From an uncultured bacterium (lineage in GTDB: Bacteria; Chloroflexota; Anaerolineae; J036; Brachytrichaceae): a stretch of DNA of 55,724 nucleotides. The DNA lies in assembly GCA_903921365.1 (NCBI GenBank), contig CAIXPS010000033.1:1-55724 (forward strand), given 5' to 3'. Numbering within the stretch: the first letter of the stretch is position 1; each line of letters opens with the position of its first letter. The position numbers were made by a program, and so were the translations under genes. Below are positions 48,061-55,724 of the stretch, piece after piece. The notes below the pieces were generated by a model, which worked only from the letters and a program-made list of their open reading frames with translations, had not been told where the DNA came from and did no database searches.

Positions 48061-49347
48061 ATGGCAATCACAGTATTACTCGGCGCCCAGTGGGGCGATG
48101 AAGGGAAAGGTCGAATTACAGACGCGTTGGCGTCGGATGCGGATGTGGTCGCGCGCTTTAACGGCGGCGATAACGCCGGGCATTCAATCACAATTGGTTC
48201 CAAGGTTGTGCGGCTGCATAGCGTTCCATCGGGAATCTTCCGCGCGGAATGTCTCAACCTGATTGGCAACGGGGTTGTTCTAAACCCGCGCAGTCTTCTC
48301 AAGGAAATCGACGATATCCAGCAAAAAGCTGGTGTGAGCGTCAATCCTGGCCGGTTGAAGATCAGTGAGGCAGCGCACATTATTCTGCCCGGGCACATTG
48401 CGTTGGACGCCGCGCGGGAATCCGCAGGTGGGGGGATCGGCACGACGCAACGCGGGATCGGTTTTGCCTATATGGACAAGGCTTCTCGAACTGGATTGCG
48501 GGCGGGCGGAATGCGCGATCCAGAGCGTTTTGGCGATGCTGTGCAAGCGCATGTCAATCAGGTTAACGCCATTCTGGCGCGCGATTATCAGCGTCAGCCG
48601 CTCGATGCCGACGCCGTGGCAGCAGAATACGCGGCTGCCGCACAACAACTGAAAGGGTTTCTTGCCAACACGTCAGTGATCGCACTGAATGCGCTTGCGC
48701 AAGGAAAGCGTATCCTGGCTGAAGGCGCGCAGGGCGTCCTGCTCGATATTGATCACGGCACCTATCCATTTGTAACCTCATCGAACGCCACCATCGGCGG
48801 GGTGATGACTGGTTTGGGCGTCCCGCCGCAGGGGATCGACCGCGTAGTTGGCGTTGCCAAGGCGTTCAGCACGCGGGTGGGGGGCGGCCCGATGGTGACT
48901 GAACTGCAGGGCGAGATGGCGCTGCGGTTGCGCGGAACCGGCCAGAATCCATGGGATGAATATGGATCGACGACGGGACGCCCACGCCGGGTAGGCTGGT
49001 TGGATATCGTTGCCCTGCGCCATGCGGTGCAGATGAATGGCATGAGCGAATTGGCGCTGACAAAACTTGACGTGCTGAGCGGAATCGAGGTGCTTCGCAT
49101 TGCAGTCGCCTATGCCTATCGCGGGGAAAGGCTGGATTACTTCCCACAGGACAGCGAAGTTGTCGCCGCATGCGAGCCCGTCTATGAGGACGTAGCTGGA
49201 TGGTCTGAAAATATCACCGATATACGCCAGTTTAATGAGTTGCCGTCGAACACGCGCGCCTACATCAGCCGAATTGAGGAACTGACCGGCACCCGCGTTT
49301 CGATTGCGAGCGTAGGCCCGGAGCGCGATCAGATGATTGTCCGGTGA
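48061..49347 (+). CDS. purA: Adenylosuccinate synthetase
   Basis: A 428-residue GTP-dependent enzyme converting IMP and aspartate to adenylosuccinate in AMP synthesis. Motifs: GAQWGDEGKG with D13, NGGDNAGH with H41, GTTQRGIGFAYMDK, LAEGAQGVLLDIDHGTYPFVTSS and the C-terminal SVGPERDQMIVR. The lysine after GKG in most family members is Arg here (GKGRITD). No strong Shine-Dalgarno precedes ATG 48061. The next gene, recA, has its own promoter. Confidence 0.97.
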   Translation: MAITVLLGAQWGDEGKGRITDALASDADVVARFNGGDNAGHSITIGSKVVRLHSVPSGIFRAECLNLIGNGVVLNPRSLLKEIDDIQQKAGVSVNPGRLKISEAAHIILPGHIALDAARESAGGGIGTTQRGIGFAYMDKASRTGLRAGGMRDPERFGDAVQAHVNQVNAILARDYQRQPLDADAVAAEYAAAAQQLKGFLANTSVIALNALAQGKRILAEGAQGVLLDIDHGTYPFVTSSNATIGGVMTGLGVPPQGIDRVVGVAKAFSTRVGGGPMVTELQGEMALRLRGTGQNPWDEYGSTTGRPRRVGWLDIVALRHAVQMNGMSELALTKLDVLSGIEVLRIAVAYAYRGERLDYFPQDSEVVAACEPVYEDVAGWSENITDIRQFNELPSNTRAYISRIEELTGTRVSIASVGPERDQMIVR

Positions 49348-49351
49348 GGTC

Positions 49352-49379
49352 TTGCACTCACAAACAAATCAGCTATAAT
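49352..49379 (+). promoter_or_regulatory. Sigma-70-type promoter of recA
   Basis: TTGCAC (49352-49357), a 16-base spacer and a perfect TATAAT (49374-49379). The predicted start falls at about 49386, inside the LexA box. Confidence 0.85.
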
Positions 49380-49384
49380 TCCGT

Positions 49385-49400
49385 TAGAACATTAGTTCTA
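49385..49400 (+). promoter_or_regulatory. LexA (SOS) operator of recA
   Basis: TAGAACATTAGTTCTA is a perfect 6-4-6 palindrome containing GAAC-N4-GTTC, the Gram-positive (Bacillus, DinR-type) LexA motif. It overlaps the predicted transcription start, where bound LexA would block initiation. lexA itself is not in the window. Confidence 0.88.
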
Positions 49401-49441
49401 GTATTTGCGCGAGCTATCGCGGGTTACCTCGGAGGATATAA

Positions 49442-50521
49442 ATGGCATCAGATGATGGTAAGAGAAAGGCGCTTGATATTGCCCTGGCATCTATTTTGAA
49501 GGCGCATGGCGACGGCGCAGTAATGCGGCTGGGTGAGGCGACACATATGCAGATCGATGTAATCCCTACCGGAAGCGTGGCGCTGGATATTGCGCTGGGC
49601 GTGGGCGGCATCCCCCGTGGGCGCATCAGCGAGATTTACGGCCCGGAGTCTTCAGGCAAGACGACGATATGCCAGCACGTCGTTGCAGAAGCGCAGCGCA
49701 GGGGCGGGACTGCCGCTTATATTGACATGGAACATGCGCTTGACCCGACTTATGCGGCCAGGTGCGGTGTGAATGTGGATGAATTGCTGATATCGCAGCC
49801 AGACACTGGTGAACAGGCGTTTGACATTGCCGAACAACTCATTCGATCGAGCGCGGTGGATGTCGTTGTCATCGACTCTGTGGCCGCTTTGGTCCCGAAA
49901 GCAGAGATTGAGGGCGAGATCACTGATCAGCAGCCAGGTATTCAGGCGCGATTGATGAGCCGCGCCTGCCGGCGTTTGTCTGGCGTGATCAAGCAGACAA
50001 ACACTGCCGTGATCTTCACCAACCAGTTGCGCCAGAAAATCGGCGTCATGTTTGGAAATCCAGAAACCACGACCGGCGGCATGGCGCTCAAGTTCTATGC
50101 ATCAGTGCGCCTGGATGTCAGGCGTATCCAGGCAATCAAGGGCGGCGGTGAGGTCACAGGCAGCCGCACACGGGTGCGCGTGACCAAGAATAAGGTCGCG
50201 CCCCCATTCCGTGAGGCCGAGTTTGATATTATGTACAACGAAGGCATCAGCGTTGTTGGCGACTTGCTGGACGTTGCCATAGCCATGAACCTGGTTGAGA
50301 AGCGTGGCACCTTCATCATCTATGAAGGCACGCGGATCGGCCAGGGGCGCGAAAATGCAAAGACGTTTCTGAAAGAGCATACAGACATCAAGCAAAAGAT
50401 CGAAGCGGTTGTGCGAGCAAGCATCACAACTGGAGCGGCCGCCAAGGTGGCGCCATTGACCAAGCCTGAAGTGGGTGAGGATGAAGGTGATGAACCTGGA
50501 GAGAGTTCGGATTTGGGTTAG
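49442..50521 (+). CDS. recA: RecA recombinase
   Basis: A 359-residue RecA: Walker A GPESSGKT (67-74), MAW motif region [10 protein letters not shown]-like ([16 protein letters not shown]), Walker [16 protein letters not shown]1/L2 loops with [16 protein letters not shown] and [30 protein letters not shown], and an acidic C-terminal tail ([14 protein letters not shown]). GGAGG precedes ATG 49442. It drives homologous recombination and LexA self-cleavage and is under the LexA box upstream. pstS begins 11 bases after its stop with no visible promoter or terminator between. Confidence 0.98.
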   Translation: MASDDGKRKALDIALASILKAHGDGAVMRLGEATHMQIDVIPTGSVALDIALGVGGIPRGRISEIYGPESSGKTTICQHVVAEAQRRGGTAAYIDMEHALDPTYAARCGVNVDELLISQPDTGEQAFDIAEQLIRSSAVDVVVIDSVAALVPKAEIEGEITDQQPGIQARLMSRACRRLSGVIKQTNTAVIFTNQLRQKIGVMFGNPETTTGGMALKFYASVRLDVRRIQAIKGGGEVTGSRTRVRVTKNKVAPPFREAEFDIMYNEGISVVGDLLDVAIAMNLVEKRGTFIIYEGTRIGQGRENAKTFLKEHTDIKQKIEAVVRASITTGAAAKVAPLTKPEVGEDEGDEPGESSDLG

Positions 50522-50532
50522 ACTAGCCATCT

Positions 50533-51420
50533 ATGAGACGCGCTCTGCCGATTTTGCTCCTCCTATGTGTTAGTCTGTTTGCCTGTTCGGGCAAAGGGTC
50601 CAACACTGATTCATCCGGAGCGACGATCAACAACAATATCCAGAACAGCGGTTCGGATACGATTGTTAATCTGGCGCTTGCCTGGGCAGAGCGCTATCAG
50701 AAAGTGAAGCCCATCGTGCAGGTATCCGTAACGGGCGGCGGCAGTGGCACTGGTTTCTCCGCGCTGATAAATGGCACCACGGACATCGCAAATGCCTCGC
50801 GTTCTATCAAGCCGGAGGAAGTGGCGCTGGCGAAACAGAACAACTTCACGCCGGTTGAATTCGTCATCGCCCGCGATGCCATCGGCGTGATCGTGAATCC
50901 CGCAAACCCCGTGAAGCAACTGACCATGCAACAGATATCAGCGATATTCCGGGGCGACATAAACAATTGGCAACAGGTCGGCGGCGAGAATCGACCGATC
51001 GTGCGGGTATCGCGCGAGACAAATTCCGGCACGCATGTTTACTTTCTGGAAACCGTTGTTCGCCTGGGCAATGCCAAAGACACAACGATCTTTTCTGCAG
51101 ATACACTGCTGTTGCCGTCTTCTCAGGGCATCATCGCAGAGGTAAGCGACAATCCCAATGCGATTGGTTATGACGGTTTGGGATACCTGACGCCACAAGT
51201 CAAAACCGTGGCGATTGCCAGCGCCGAAAAAACACCCTACATCCTGCCCTCCATCGAGAGCGTCAAGGACAAAACGTATCCGATCTCGCGCGACCTTTAC
51301 ATGTACACGCGCAACCAGCCAACAGGCCCCATCAAGGACTACATCGATTGGATTTTGTCGCCCGAGGCGCAGCAAATCGTCAAAGACCTTGGATTCATAC
51401 CTAATGTGTCTGCACCATGA
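50533..51420 (+). CDS. pstS: Phosphate ABC transporter substrate-binding lipoprotein
   Basis: A 295-residue PstS. Lipoprotein signal ending LFAC (C18). The phosphate-binding features are present: GSDTIVNLALAWAERY, VTGGGSGTGFSALINGTTDIANASR, RDAIGVIVNP, IFRGDINNWQQVGG, VSRETNSGTHVYF and YDGLGYL. It captures orthophosphate outside the membrane for PstCA-B. The stop overlaps the pstC start as ATGA. No Pho-box-like element was recognised upstream; it is 11 bases from recA. Confidence 0.96.
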   Translation: MRRALPILLLLCVSLFACSGKGSNTDSSGATINNNIQNSGSDTIVNLALAWAERYQKVKPIVQVSVTGGGSGTGFSALINGTTDIANASRSIKPEEVALAKQNNFTPVEFVIARDAIGVIVNPANPVKQLTMQQISAIFRGDINNWQQVGGENRPIVRVSRETNSGTHVYFLETVVRLGNAKDTTIFSADTLLLPSSQGIIAEVSDNPNAIGYDGLGYLTPQVKTVAIASAEKTPYILPSIESVKDKTYPISRDLYMYTRNQPTGPIKDYIDWILSPEAQQIVKDLGFIPNVSAP

Positions 51421-52340
51421 ACAATCAGAAACTGCCAGCCCTGCTGGCGCCACAGACAAACTGGAGTGAGCGCGTCACGGTGGCGCTCGTTCGTGTAGCT
51501 GGATACCTCAGCATCGTGTTTGTCAGCCTGATCTGTTTGTTCCTGCTGCGTGAGGGATTGCCGGCATTGGTCAATGTGCCATTGCTGAGTCTGTTTGGCA
51601 CAACCTGGTATCCCATTGAAGCGCGGTTTGGCCTGTTGCCGTTGTTGCTTGGATCACTGACAGTCACCATCGGCGCCGCCTGTATTGCCGTCCCGCTTGG
51701 CATCGGCACGGCAGTCTATATTTCTGAAATCGCGCCGCAATGGGCCAAAGAAACGCTAAAACCGCTGGTCGAGATTCTGGCTGGCCTGCCATCGGTGGTG
51801 CTTGGCTTTATCGGTATTCTGGTTCTGGCGCCAGCGCTTCGCCGCGCATTGTCGCTGAACACCGGGATGACTGCGTTTACGGGCGCACTGCTGCTGGCAT
51901 GGGCGTCGATACCCACGATTGTCTCGGTCGCCGAAGACGCGCTCAATGCTGTGCCGCGTTCTTATCGGGAGGCGTCCGCCGCGCTGGGCGCGACCAGGTG
52001 GCAAACTATCTGGATGGTCACTGTCCCAGCCGCGCGCTCAGGGGTGCTGACTGGCATTATGCTGGGCATCGGTCGGGTGATTGGCGAAACCATGGCGGTG
52101 ATGATGGTGACCGGAAACGCGCCGGTCATGGCGTTTGGCCCCAGCGCTCTCTTTTCACCGGTGCGCACAATGACCGCGACCATTGCCGCCGAGATGGGCG
52201 AAGTGGCGAAGGGGAGCACCCATTACCAGGTGCTGTTTCTTATCGGTATCGTCCTGTTTGTCTTTTCTTTAGTAATCAACCTGACTGTCTTTTACGTGGG
52301 CGCTCGTCACGCGGCGCGTAAGCAGCGCCTGTTGTCGTAG
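51417..52340 (+). CDS. pstC: Phosphate ABC transporter permease PstC
   Basis: A 307-residue six-TM permease. The cytoplasmic coupling (EAA-like) region YREASAALGATRWQTIWMVTVPAARSG spans the middle, and GIGRVIGETMAVMMVTGN is a PstC hallmark. Long hydrophobic segments begin at about 24, 80, 116, 145, 200 and 275. It pairs with PstA to form the phosphate channel. ATG 51417 overlaps the pstS stop, so translation is coupled. Confidence 0.95.
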   Translation: MNNQKLPALLAPQTNWSERVTVALVRVAGYLSIVFVSLICLFLLREGLPALVNVPLLSLFGTTWYPIEARFGLLPLLLGSLTVTIGAACIAVPLGIGTAVYISEIAPQWAKETLKPLVEILAGLPSVVLGFIGILVLAPALRRALSLNTGMTAFTGALLLAWASIPTIVSVAEDALNAVPRSYREASAALGATRWQTIWMVTVPAARSGVLTGIMLGIGRVIGETMAVMMVTGNAPVMAFGPSALFSPVRTMTATIAAEMGEVAKGSTHYQVLFLIGIVLFVFSLVINLTVFYVGARHAARKQRLLS

Positions 52341-52359
52341 CACCATCATCCGGGGTTGT

Positions 52360-53226
52360 ATGAACACAAACAGAAAACTTGCCACCGCACACCGCGCGCA
52401 GAAGATTGGATTCGCCGTTCTGGCTGGTGTCAGCGCAATCACGGTGCTCCCGATCCTATGGCTGGGGTTCTATATCGTGGCGCAGGGAATTTCTGCCATC
52501 AGTTGGGATTTCATTACAACCTTCCCGTCGAACGGCATGCGATCAGGCGGCATCATGCCGGCCATTCTGGGGACGATTTACCTGACGATTGGAACCGCGC
52601 TTTTTTCTGTGCCTCCAGGGATTGCGGCTGCCATCTACCTGGCGGAATATGCGCCGGATACCCGGTGGACGCGAGTCATCAGACTGGCCATGATCAATTT
52701 GTCGGGCATTCCGTCCGTCGTCTATGGCTTGTTCGGTTTGGGCTTATTCGTGATCTTTCTACAGATCGGCACGAGTATCCTGGCCGCATCCTTGACGTTG
52801 TCGATCATGACGTTGCCCGTCATCATCAGCACGACGGAAGAGGCGCTGAGGGCGGTCCCACAGGATTTCCGCACCGTGAGTATCTCGCTCGGCTCAACCA
52901 AGTGGCAGACAGTCTGGAGGATCGTCCTGCCGCAGAGTGTTGCAGGCATTCTCACAGGAGTCATTCTCGGTCTGGAACGCGCCGCTGGTGAAACAGCGCC
53001 AATCCTCTTCACGGGGGCAACGTTCTTCCTGCCGCATTTACCACAATCCCCGCTGGATCCGACGATGGCGCTCCCATATCACTTGTTTGTGATTTCCACG
53101 CAGGTTCCTGGCATGCCAATCCAGATTCAATATGGGACGGTTCTCGTTCTGCTCGTGTTTGTGATTGCGATGAACGTAACAGCAACGATGATCAGGTCAC
53201 GGGTGCGCGCGCGACGCCAGTGGTAA
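52360..53226 (+). CDS. pstA: Phosphate ABC transporter permease PstA
   Basis: A 288-residue six-TM permease. Family blocks: FPSNGMRSGGIMPAILGTIYLT, PPGIAAAIYLAEYAPDTRW, INLSGIPSVVYGLFGLG, the coupling loop VPQDFRTVSISLGSTKWQTVWR and LGLERAAGETAPILFTGA. It is the partner of PstC; 19 bases separate it from pstC and 17 from pstB. Confidence 0.96.
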   Translation: MNTNRKLATAHRAQKIGFAVLAGVSAITVLPILWLGFYIVAQGISAISWDFITTFPSNGMRSGGIMPAILGTIYLTIGTALFSVPPGIAAAIYLAEYAPDTRWTRVIRLAMINLSGIPSVVYGLFGLGLFVIFLQIGTSILAASLTLSIMTLPVIISTTEEALRAVPQDFRTVSISLGSTKWQTVWRIVLPQSVAGILTGVILGLERAAGETAPILFTGATFFLPHLPQSPLDPTMALPYHLFVISTQVPGMPIQIQYGTVLVLLVFVIAMNVTATMIRSRVRARRQW

Positions 53227-53243
53227 TTCAGCGGTAAACATAT

Positions 53244-54002
53244 ATGACAGCAACAATCGTCATTGAGCGCCTCTCGGTAACCTATTCTGATCGGGTTGTG
53301 GCGTTGAAAGACGTCTCCCTGCAGGTTGCAGAGAACGCTATCACCTCGATCTTTGGCCCGTCTGGCGGCGGGAAATCCACGCTGCTGCGGATGTTAAACC
53401 GGCTGAATGACATGGCCGATGTGGCCGAGGTTTCAGGCACTATCCTGTTGAATGGGCAAAACATCCTGGATCGCAAGGTGAACGTGATGGAACTGCGGCG
53501 CAGGGTAGGCATGGTATTTTCGCGCCCCACGCCACTGCCCCTTTCAATCTACGCGAATGTCAGTTACGGGCTGGTGGTGGCGGGTGAACGTCGCAGGTCG
53601 CGCACCGACGTTGCAGTTGAGAAGGCGTTGAAACAGGTTGCCTTATGGGACGAAGTCAGCGACCGTCTGGACTCGCCGGCAAACAAGCTCTCTGGCGGCC
53701 AGCAACAGCGGCTCAGCATGGCGCGCGTGCTGGCATTGCAGCCTGAGGTCATACTCCTTGACGAACCGACGTCTGCGCTAGATCCGGTTGCAACGAATAA
53801 GATCGAGATGTTGTTGCATGACCTGAGCAAGACGTTGACAATCGTCATTGCGCCGCACAACACCCAGCAGACTGCGCGCGTCGCCGACTACGCCGGTTTC
53901 TTCCTCACCGGTGAGTTAGTTGAGTTTGGCCTCAAGCCACAGATTTTTACATTGCCGCGCGACCGCCGCACCCGCGACTATATCGAGGGACGCTTCGGGT
54001 AG
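53244..54002 (+). CDS. pstB: Phosphate ABC transporter ATPase PstB-like, Q-loop variant
   Basis: A 252-residue ABC ATPase. Walker A FGPSGGGKST (K44), signature LSGGQQQRLSMARVLAL, Walker B VILLDEP and the H-loop region IVIAPHNTQQTARVADY. In the Q-loop, where PstB usually has VFQxPNPFP, this protein has VFSRPTPLPLS, so the conserved Gln that contacts Mg2+ and the permease is Ser (residue 92). Position after pstA makes it the energy subunit of phosphate import. phoU does not follow. Confidence 0.93.
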   Translation: MTATIVIERLSVTYSDRVVALKDVSLQVAENAITSIFGPSGGGKSTLLRMLNRLNDMADVAEVSGTILLNGQNILDRKVNVMELRRRVGMVFSRPTPLPLSIYANVSYGLVVAGERRRSRTDVAVEKALKQVALWDEVSDRLDSPANKLSGGQQQRLSMARVLALQPEVILLDEPTSALDPVATNKIEMLLHDLSKTLTIVIAPHNTQQTARVADYAGFFLTGELVEFGLKPQIFTLPRDRRTRDYIEGRFG

Positions 54003-54213
54003 CCACCGAATGAATTCGGCGTCTGACCTGCAGATAAAACCGGCTGAAGCCGGTTAAGAGGGGATGATCCGCAGGGAACCTCGTGCTATAAGCCGGTTGA
54101 GAATGATGTCCCGTCTTAGCGCGCCTGAGCGCGTTTCAGCTTAACATGTCAGTGGTCTTTTCAATTTGATAAACGGTACAATGCCGCTAACGCCTTATCA
54201 TTATCAATAGGAG
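54003..54213. repeat. TGAA-loop hairpin field, left part
   Basis: Between pstB and the toxin-antitoxin pair. Three short hairpins with different arms and a related loop: CCGAA-TGAA-TTCGG (54006-54019), AACCGGC-TGAA-GCCGGTT (54038-54055) and CGCGC-CTGA-GCGCG (54120-54133). The second could serve as the pst terminator stem although no U-tract follows. TACAAT at 54177-54182 may be the -10 of the following pair, without a convincing -35. Confidence 0.7.
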
Positions 54214-54219
54214 ATGGCT

Positions 54220-54510
54220 ATGGTTGAGTTGAAGCTGGTTTCAGAATCCCAACATCCATTACGACCAATCGTGGAAAACGCATTGGCCAATGAAATGCGC
54301 CTACAGGAGGCCGGCATCAAGCGCACTGAGCAACGCCTGAGCGACCTTGAGTCGCGTTACCAGATGACCACGGCCGAGTTTCTACGCGCATACGAAGACA
54401 ACAAGTTACCCGAAACGCTGGAATTTGCCGAATGGGTTGGCGAATACCGCATGCTGGTCAGGCAACGCGAGAAAGTGGAAACACTGCGGGGGATTAGAGT
54501 TGCGGGTTGA
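54220..54510 (+). CDS. TumA-like antitoxin (putative)
   Basis: A 96-residue, highly charged helical protein (ANEMRLQEAGIKRTEQRLSDLE, SRYQMTTAEFLRAYEDNKLP, EWVGEYRMLVRQREKVETLRGI). This pattern is common in small proteins encoded before DUF6516/TumE-type toxins. AGGAG lies 6 bases before ATG 54220, so this start is preferred to ATG 54214, which would touch the Shine-Dalgarno. It overlaps the toxin frame by 11 bases. Antitoxin role is from context and remembered family look. Confidence 0.55.
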   Translation: MVELKLVSESQHPLRPIVENALANEMRLQEAGIKRTEQRLSDLESRYQMTTAEFLRAYEDNKLPETLEFAEWVGEYRMLVRQREKVETLRGIRVAG

Positions 54511-54709
54511 TGAGTACTTCGGGCAGTTAAGCGGACTGATTTCTGGTTGTCCGTTTATTCAACTCACACAGATCAGTTTCGATCAGCGTGGCACGCATGA
54601 GGGCTTCATGCGTGGTGAACTCACTTTTATCGATGCCTCCATGTTGCACCTGCGCGAGTTTGTGGATGTTGAGAATGGCTGTGCTTATAGAAATACTTGG
54701 CATCATTAA
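54500..54709 (+). CDS. TumE-like (DUF6516) toxin, apparently shortened
   Basis: From TTG 54500 (GGGGG eight bases upstream) a 69-residue product LRVDEYFGQLSGLISGCPF, then ISFDQRGTHEGFMRGELTF and DASMLHLREFVDVENG. This matches my memory of the TumE/DUF6516 core, a small RNase-like toxin, in which the LHxREFVD block is followed by a Tyr/His-rich C-terminus. Here that part ends early (CAYRNTWHH, stop), shorter than the roughly 100-120 residues I expect, so the toxin may be inactive. The start codon lies inside the antitoxin gene, as usual for such pairs. Confidence 0.5.
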   Translation: MRVDEYFGQLSGLISGCPFIQLTQISFDQRGTHEGFMRGELTFIDASMLHLREFVDVENGCAYRNTWHH

Positions 54710-55050
54710 GGTTTAGCACATCGCATCCCATTTTTCGCATGTTGGGATGGGATTCAATCTGCGACCGTGAAATGGCCGGTGTGACCGAATGAATTTGGTG
54801 TCTGGCATGGCGTAAAACCGGATGTTTGATAATTATTTCTGCACACTACGCCAGGCCGACACACAGCGCTAGCGGCCACTACGAATATGATCCACGTGGC
54901 GGCTCGCCAGGCCGACACATGGGTCGGCCACTACGAATATGATCCACGTGGTGGCCGCTACGCGCCGTGTGGCCGCCTGAATGCGGCACATGAGTCGTTC
55001 ATTTCCTGAACGTGCTTCAGCACGTTTCGCTCCGCGTATCAGACGCGAAT
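54710..55050. repeat. TGAA-loop hairpin field, right part, with a direct repeat
   Basis: No gene is seen. Hairpins: GCCGC-CTGAAT-GCGGC (54972-54987), CGTTCA...TGAACG (54996-55012) and AACGTGC-TTCA-GCACGTT (55009-55026); CGCGAA-TTCA-TTCGCG (55044-55059) overlaps the end of the next gene. A direct repeat of about 50 bp (54849-54902 and 54905-54954) shares CGCCAGGCCGACACA and GGCCACTACGAATATGATCC. Confidence 0.75.
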
Positions 55051-55701
55051 TCATTCGCGACCTGGTCTGACCCTCCTCACGCACACCTGGTAATCTTCCT
55101 CAACATTGATCGCCATCTCCTCTGGCAGGTTCTCGATATTCAACCCGCCGCGCTCGAATAGCAGTACGCCGGCTTCATACAGCCCGGCGCGTTTGCAGTG
55201 GCGAATCCAGCCGACAAGCGTTGCGGAACCGGGCTGTTCGCGCGCAGGGATCGGCGTGTCCTGCTGGAGGTGCGCAACGTAATGACGGATGCGCCGGCTG
55301 ACGCCCTCGCGCCGCAAGGCGGTTTTGGCCTGTTGCTCGTCGTCGGTCAGCGGCAGGCGCCAGGCGCCTGTCTCGGTCTTGAAGAAGTAGTCGGGCAGCC
55401 ATTCGGCCAGGGCGCGGCGCGGTTTGTCCTTGACGCCATACACGAACAGTTCAAACAGGTCGCTGTAGTGCATGCCGGGTTGAGCGGGTTGCTCGACTTG
55501 GCGCCTGTGCATGGCCTGGCCGAGTTGATCGGCGGCGGCGTCCTCATGCGCCGACTCAGCCGCATCGACGAGCGCAAGCTGGGCTTCTTTCAGATACCAG
55601 CGCTCGCCTTCGCCCTTGCCCCGCACATCGACGGCTTGATCAACGCCCCCTTTATTTTGTTCCACAGCGGGACACTGGTTGATGCTGTCCTCCGCGACCA
55701 A
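55051..55701 (-). CDS. C-terminal part of a probable DUF1156-type DNA methylase
   Basis: A 216-codon frame whose last 120 residues (LAEWLPDYFFKTETGAWRLP, RRIRHYVAHLQQD, ATLVGWIRHCKRAGLYEAG, FERGGLNIENLPEEM, VEEDYQVCVRRV) resemble, from memory, the C-terminus of the very large DUF1156/COG1743 adenine-specific DNA methylases found in phage-defence and similar islands. The catalytic part would lie beyond the right edge. In this frame a TAG occurs just upstream of the TTG at 55701, so the gene is either frameshifted or decayed here, or the frame changes before the window edge. Hairpin CGCGAA-TTCA-TTCGCG overlaps its last codons. Confidence 0.45.
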   Translation of the reverse strand: MVAEDSINQCPAVEQNKGGVDQAVDVRGKGEGERWYLKEAQLALVDAAESAHEDAAADQLGQAMHRRQVEQPAQPGMHYSDLFELFVYGVKDKPRRALAEWLPDYFFKTETGAWRLPLTDDEQQAKTALRREGVSRRIRHYVAHLQQDTPIPAREQPGSATLVGWIRHCKRAGLYEAGVLLFERGGLNIENLPEEMAINVEEDYQVCVRRVRPGRE

Positions 55702-55724
55702 ATTGTGGAGGAAGTACTATCGGC

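Overview
The window reads as a gene-dense, medium-GC chromosome segment, most likely from a Chloroflexota bacterium (Anaerolineae-like). This is inferred from gene content: lipoproteins with long Pro/Thr/Ala linkers, a DUF1800/DUF1501 pair, metX-metW, and recA behind a Gram-positive-type LexA box. No rRNA or tRNA was seen that would fix the taxonomy.

Layout. 0.3-4.1 kb: a D-tartrate dehydratase-like enolase-superfamily enzyme, a small membrane protein and a two-component system. 4.2-20.1 kb: a carbohydrate and sugar-acid catabolic island with GH38 alpha-mannosidase, a PfkB-HAD fusion, a deoxyhypusine-synthase-like protein, GH16, an amidohydrolase, a beta-galactosidase-like protein, two Gfo/Idh/MocA dehydrogenases, a RuBisCO-like protein, a xylose-isomerase-like TIM barrel and an alpha/beta hydrolase. 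20-31 kb: housekeeping and envelope genes (obgE, metX-metW, an RNA m5U methyltransferase, a GNAT protein, a cell-wall amidase, an L,D-transpeptidase, a solute-binding protein, pth, tmRNA). 31-47 kb: an Nramp transporter, a universal stress protein, DUF1501/DUF1800, carA, a cyclophilin-DsbA-cyclophilin lipoprotein, a LysM-PA14 protein, a TPR/beta-propeller, MoxR and NBR1-like operon, an MFS transporter and an HDAC-like amidohydrolase. 48-54 kb: purA, recA, pstSCAB. 54-55.7 kb: a TumA/TumE-like toxin-antitoxin pair, a field of small hairpins, and the C-terminus of a probable DUF1156-type DNA methylase.

The most striking feature is a family of very short dispersed repeats built from two half-sites, CATCC and AAAGC, around variable cores. 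Copies inside genes are almost all 21, 27 or 30 bp, keep frame, and the two commonest types have no stop in any of six frames. They are translated in at least five different frames as linker or terminal peptides in about ten unrelated proteins. Copies at gene boundaries are 20 bp, contain stops, and in two cases provide the stop codon of one gene and the Shine-Dalgarno-like AAAGGA of the next. The two classes align with each other and look like one family adapted to coding and non-coding sites.

A second small-repeat system lies at the right end: hairpins with different arms but a constant TGAA/TTCA loop. Genes are packed tightly, with five convergent pairs overlapping by 23-68 bp. Names are from motif and family recognition by eye; no searches were run.
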